From an uncultured Leuconostoc sp. (GTDB taxonomy: Bacteria > Bacillota > Bacilli > Lactobacillales > Lactobacillaceae), in assembly GCA_900554745.1 (NCBI GenBank), contig USIU01000065.1, forward strand, positions 1-6,829: 6,829 nt of DNA. The letters run 5' to 3'. The translations under genes were made by a program, and so were the position numbers. Position 1 is the first letter of the stretch. Every line of letters begins with the position of its first letter. The notes beneath the pieces were generated by a model. That model was not told where the DNA came from and ran no database searches. It saw nothing but the letters and a program-made list of their open reading frames with translations. Shown here one piece after another: positions 6,323 through 6,829 of this stretch.

Positions 6323-6399
6323 GTGACGTCTGGACGTGGCTCATAACGAGACCAACATCCCAATTGTCGGGATGCGCTTTGTGGCACCATCCCAGTCAC
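6316..6399 (-). CDS. Possible 27-codon leader peptide overlapping the DUF2187-like gene
   Basis: A GTG codon at 6397-6399 sits 5 bases after a perfect AGGAGG (6405-6410), the best ribosome binding site in this leader. It opens a frame read VTGMVPQSASRQLGCWSRYE and ending RPDVTC-stop. Its TGA overlaps the downstream gene: ATG at 6320-6322 and TGA at 6316-6318 lie in ATGCTGA. Three of 27 residues are arginine. It may serve only to carry ribosomes through the leader so that they restart at the next gene, or it may be an unused chance frame. The same SD also precedes an ATG-TGA start-stop at 6396-6401, but only 3 bases away. Confidence 0.35.
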   Translation of the reverse strand: MTGMVPQSASRQLGCWSRYEPRPDVTC

Positions 6400-6401
6400 A
6401 T
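6321..6401 (-). promoter_or_regulatory. Structured mRNA leader with long-range helix and competing hairpins
   Basis: AUGUGA-CUGG (6392-6401) pairs with CCAG-ACG-UCACAU (6321-6333), a 10-bp helix with one 3-base bulge that joins the region just after the SD to the start of the DUF2187-like gene. Inside are CAUCCC-GACAAUU-GGGAUG (6356-6374) and UGGUCUC-GUUAU-GAGCCA (6337-6354). CAUCCC can instead pair with an earlier GGGAUG (6388-6393), which would compete with the long-range helix. I do not recognise a known riboswitch class; pairings are by eye only. Confidence 0.45.
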
Positions 6402-6431
6402 TTTCCTCCTGTAATCGATGTGTAACACCAT

Positions 6432-6460
6432 ATTTTAACACAAAAACATCATGACTTCAA
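6432..6460 (-). promoter_or_regulatory. Probable sigma-A promoter for the DUF2187-like gene and the argS operon
   Basis: The minus strand has TTGAAG (6455-6460) as -35, a 17-base spacer, and TAAAAT (6432-6437) as -10 with an extended-10 TG. The -35 box lies inside the last codons of coaBC. The start site would be near 6423-6426, giving a leader of about 100 bases before the DUF2187-like gene. No other convincing promoter was seen before argS, so this promoter probably also feeds the T-box. Confidence 0.65.
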
Positions 6461-6829
6461 TGCGCTAATCCGTTGCATAATCTCGCGAGCTAAGGTTAAT
6501 TTATCTGCTTGCGGCAAAGTTTCGGCTGGCTGGTCCGGCGTTAAGATGGTAATCACATTATCATCTGACGAAAACCCAATATTTGGCGAACTCACATCAT
6601 TGACGATGAGCATATCCGCATGTTTCTTTTTCAGCTTGGCTTGCCCATATGCAATCACATCTTGCGTCTCCGCCGCAAAGCCAACGACTAGCTGATGTCG
6701 AGCCTTTTGCTGACCGACCGTTTGCAAGATGTCAGGATTTTGGATGAGATTTAACGTCAACCCACCAGTCCCTTGTTTCTTGATTTTATCTTGGGCCAAT
6801 GTGGCTGGTTTAAAGTCAGATACGGCGGC
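6449..6829 (-). CDS. coaBC: Coenzyme A biosynthesis bifunctional protein CoaBC, C-terminal part (phosphopantothenate-cysteine ligase domain)
   Basis: This is the last 126 residues of the CoaB domain, which joins 4'-phosphopantothenate to cysteine using a nucleotide triphosphate; the CoaC part then decarboxylates the product. The reading frame is open to the right window edge, so the gene is partial at its 5' end and the CoaC half is not visible. The fragment opens with AAVSDF, a conserved CoaB block. It has KIKK at fragment residues 15-18 (the KXKK motif used in catalysis), NPDIL (31-35), GFAAET (50-55) and NDVS, and ends RISALKS. An internal TTG near 6797-6799 is not a start, because the conserved AAVSDF lies upstream of it. 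No terminator follows; the next promoter overlaps its end, so some read-through into the next gene is likely. Confidence 0.95.
   Translation of the reverse strand, partial: AAVSDFKPATLAQDKIKKQGTGGLTLNLIQNPDILQTVGQQKARHQLVVGFAAETQDVIAYGQAKLKKKHADMLIVNDVSSPNIGFSSDDNVITILTPDQPAETLPQADKLTLAREIMQRISALKS

Noticed and set aside
6449..6799. TTG at 6797-6799 as the start of a separate small protein
   Set aside because: The frame is open to the window edge and the residues before the TTG (AAVSDF) are conserved CoaB sequence, so this is an internal Leu codon of a truncated coaBC.

Overview
The window reads as a chromosomal segment of a low-to-mid GC Gram-positive bacterium of the order Lactobacillales. 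The evidence is a T-box leader on an aminoacyl-tRNA synthetase gene, a PyrR-type attenuator on a pyrimidine gene, strong AGGAG-type ribosome binding sites, a class A PBP of the PBP2a type, and small UPF0342/YheA and DUF2187-like proteins. The Leuconostoc/Weissella group is a guess from protein flavour only. Every gene lies on the minus strand, so transcription runs from high to low coordinates. No mobile element, CRISPR array, tRNA or rRNA was seen, and no gene-free stretch exceeds 300 bases.

Layout in transcription order. (1) 6829-6449: the C-terminal part of coaBC (coenzyme A synthesis). (2) A promoter at the end of coaBC (6432-6460) and a strikingly structured leader (6321-6401). The leader holds a strong Shine-Dalgarno, a 27-codon upstream ORF and competing hairpins, and precedes a small DUF2187-like gene (6322-6041). 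(3) A T-box riboswitch and its terminator (about 6043-5867) lie between that small gene and argS. (4) argS, argR, a pbp2A-type bifunctional penicillin-binding protein, a YheA/YlbF-family gene and lepB (signal peptidase I) follow with gaps of 3 to 60 bases. No terminator or convincing internal promoter was seen among them, so they look like one operon. (5) After lepB comes a new promoter (403-431), a PyrR-responsive attenuator (271-386) and the start of pyrB, which runs off the left edge.

Working together: the T-box should read charging of tRNA-Arg and control argS and whatever is co-transcribed with it. That would link arginyl-tRNA supply to the arginine repressor and to three envelope or export-related genes. 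The pyr leader separately reads uridine nucleotides through PyrR.

The most interesting points are the structured leader and uORF of the DUF2187-like gene, the intercistronic T-box whose Stem I base seems to reach into the preceding stop codon, and an ArgR that carries GFD where the family normally has the arginine-contacting GDD.
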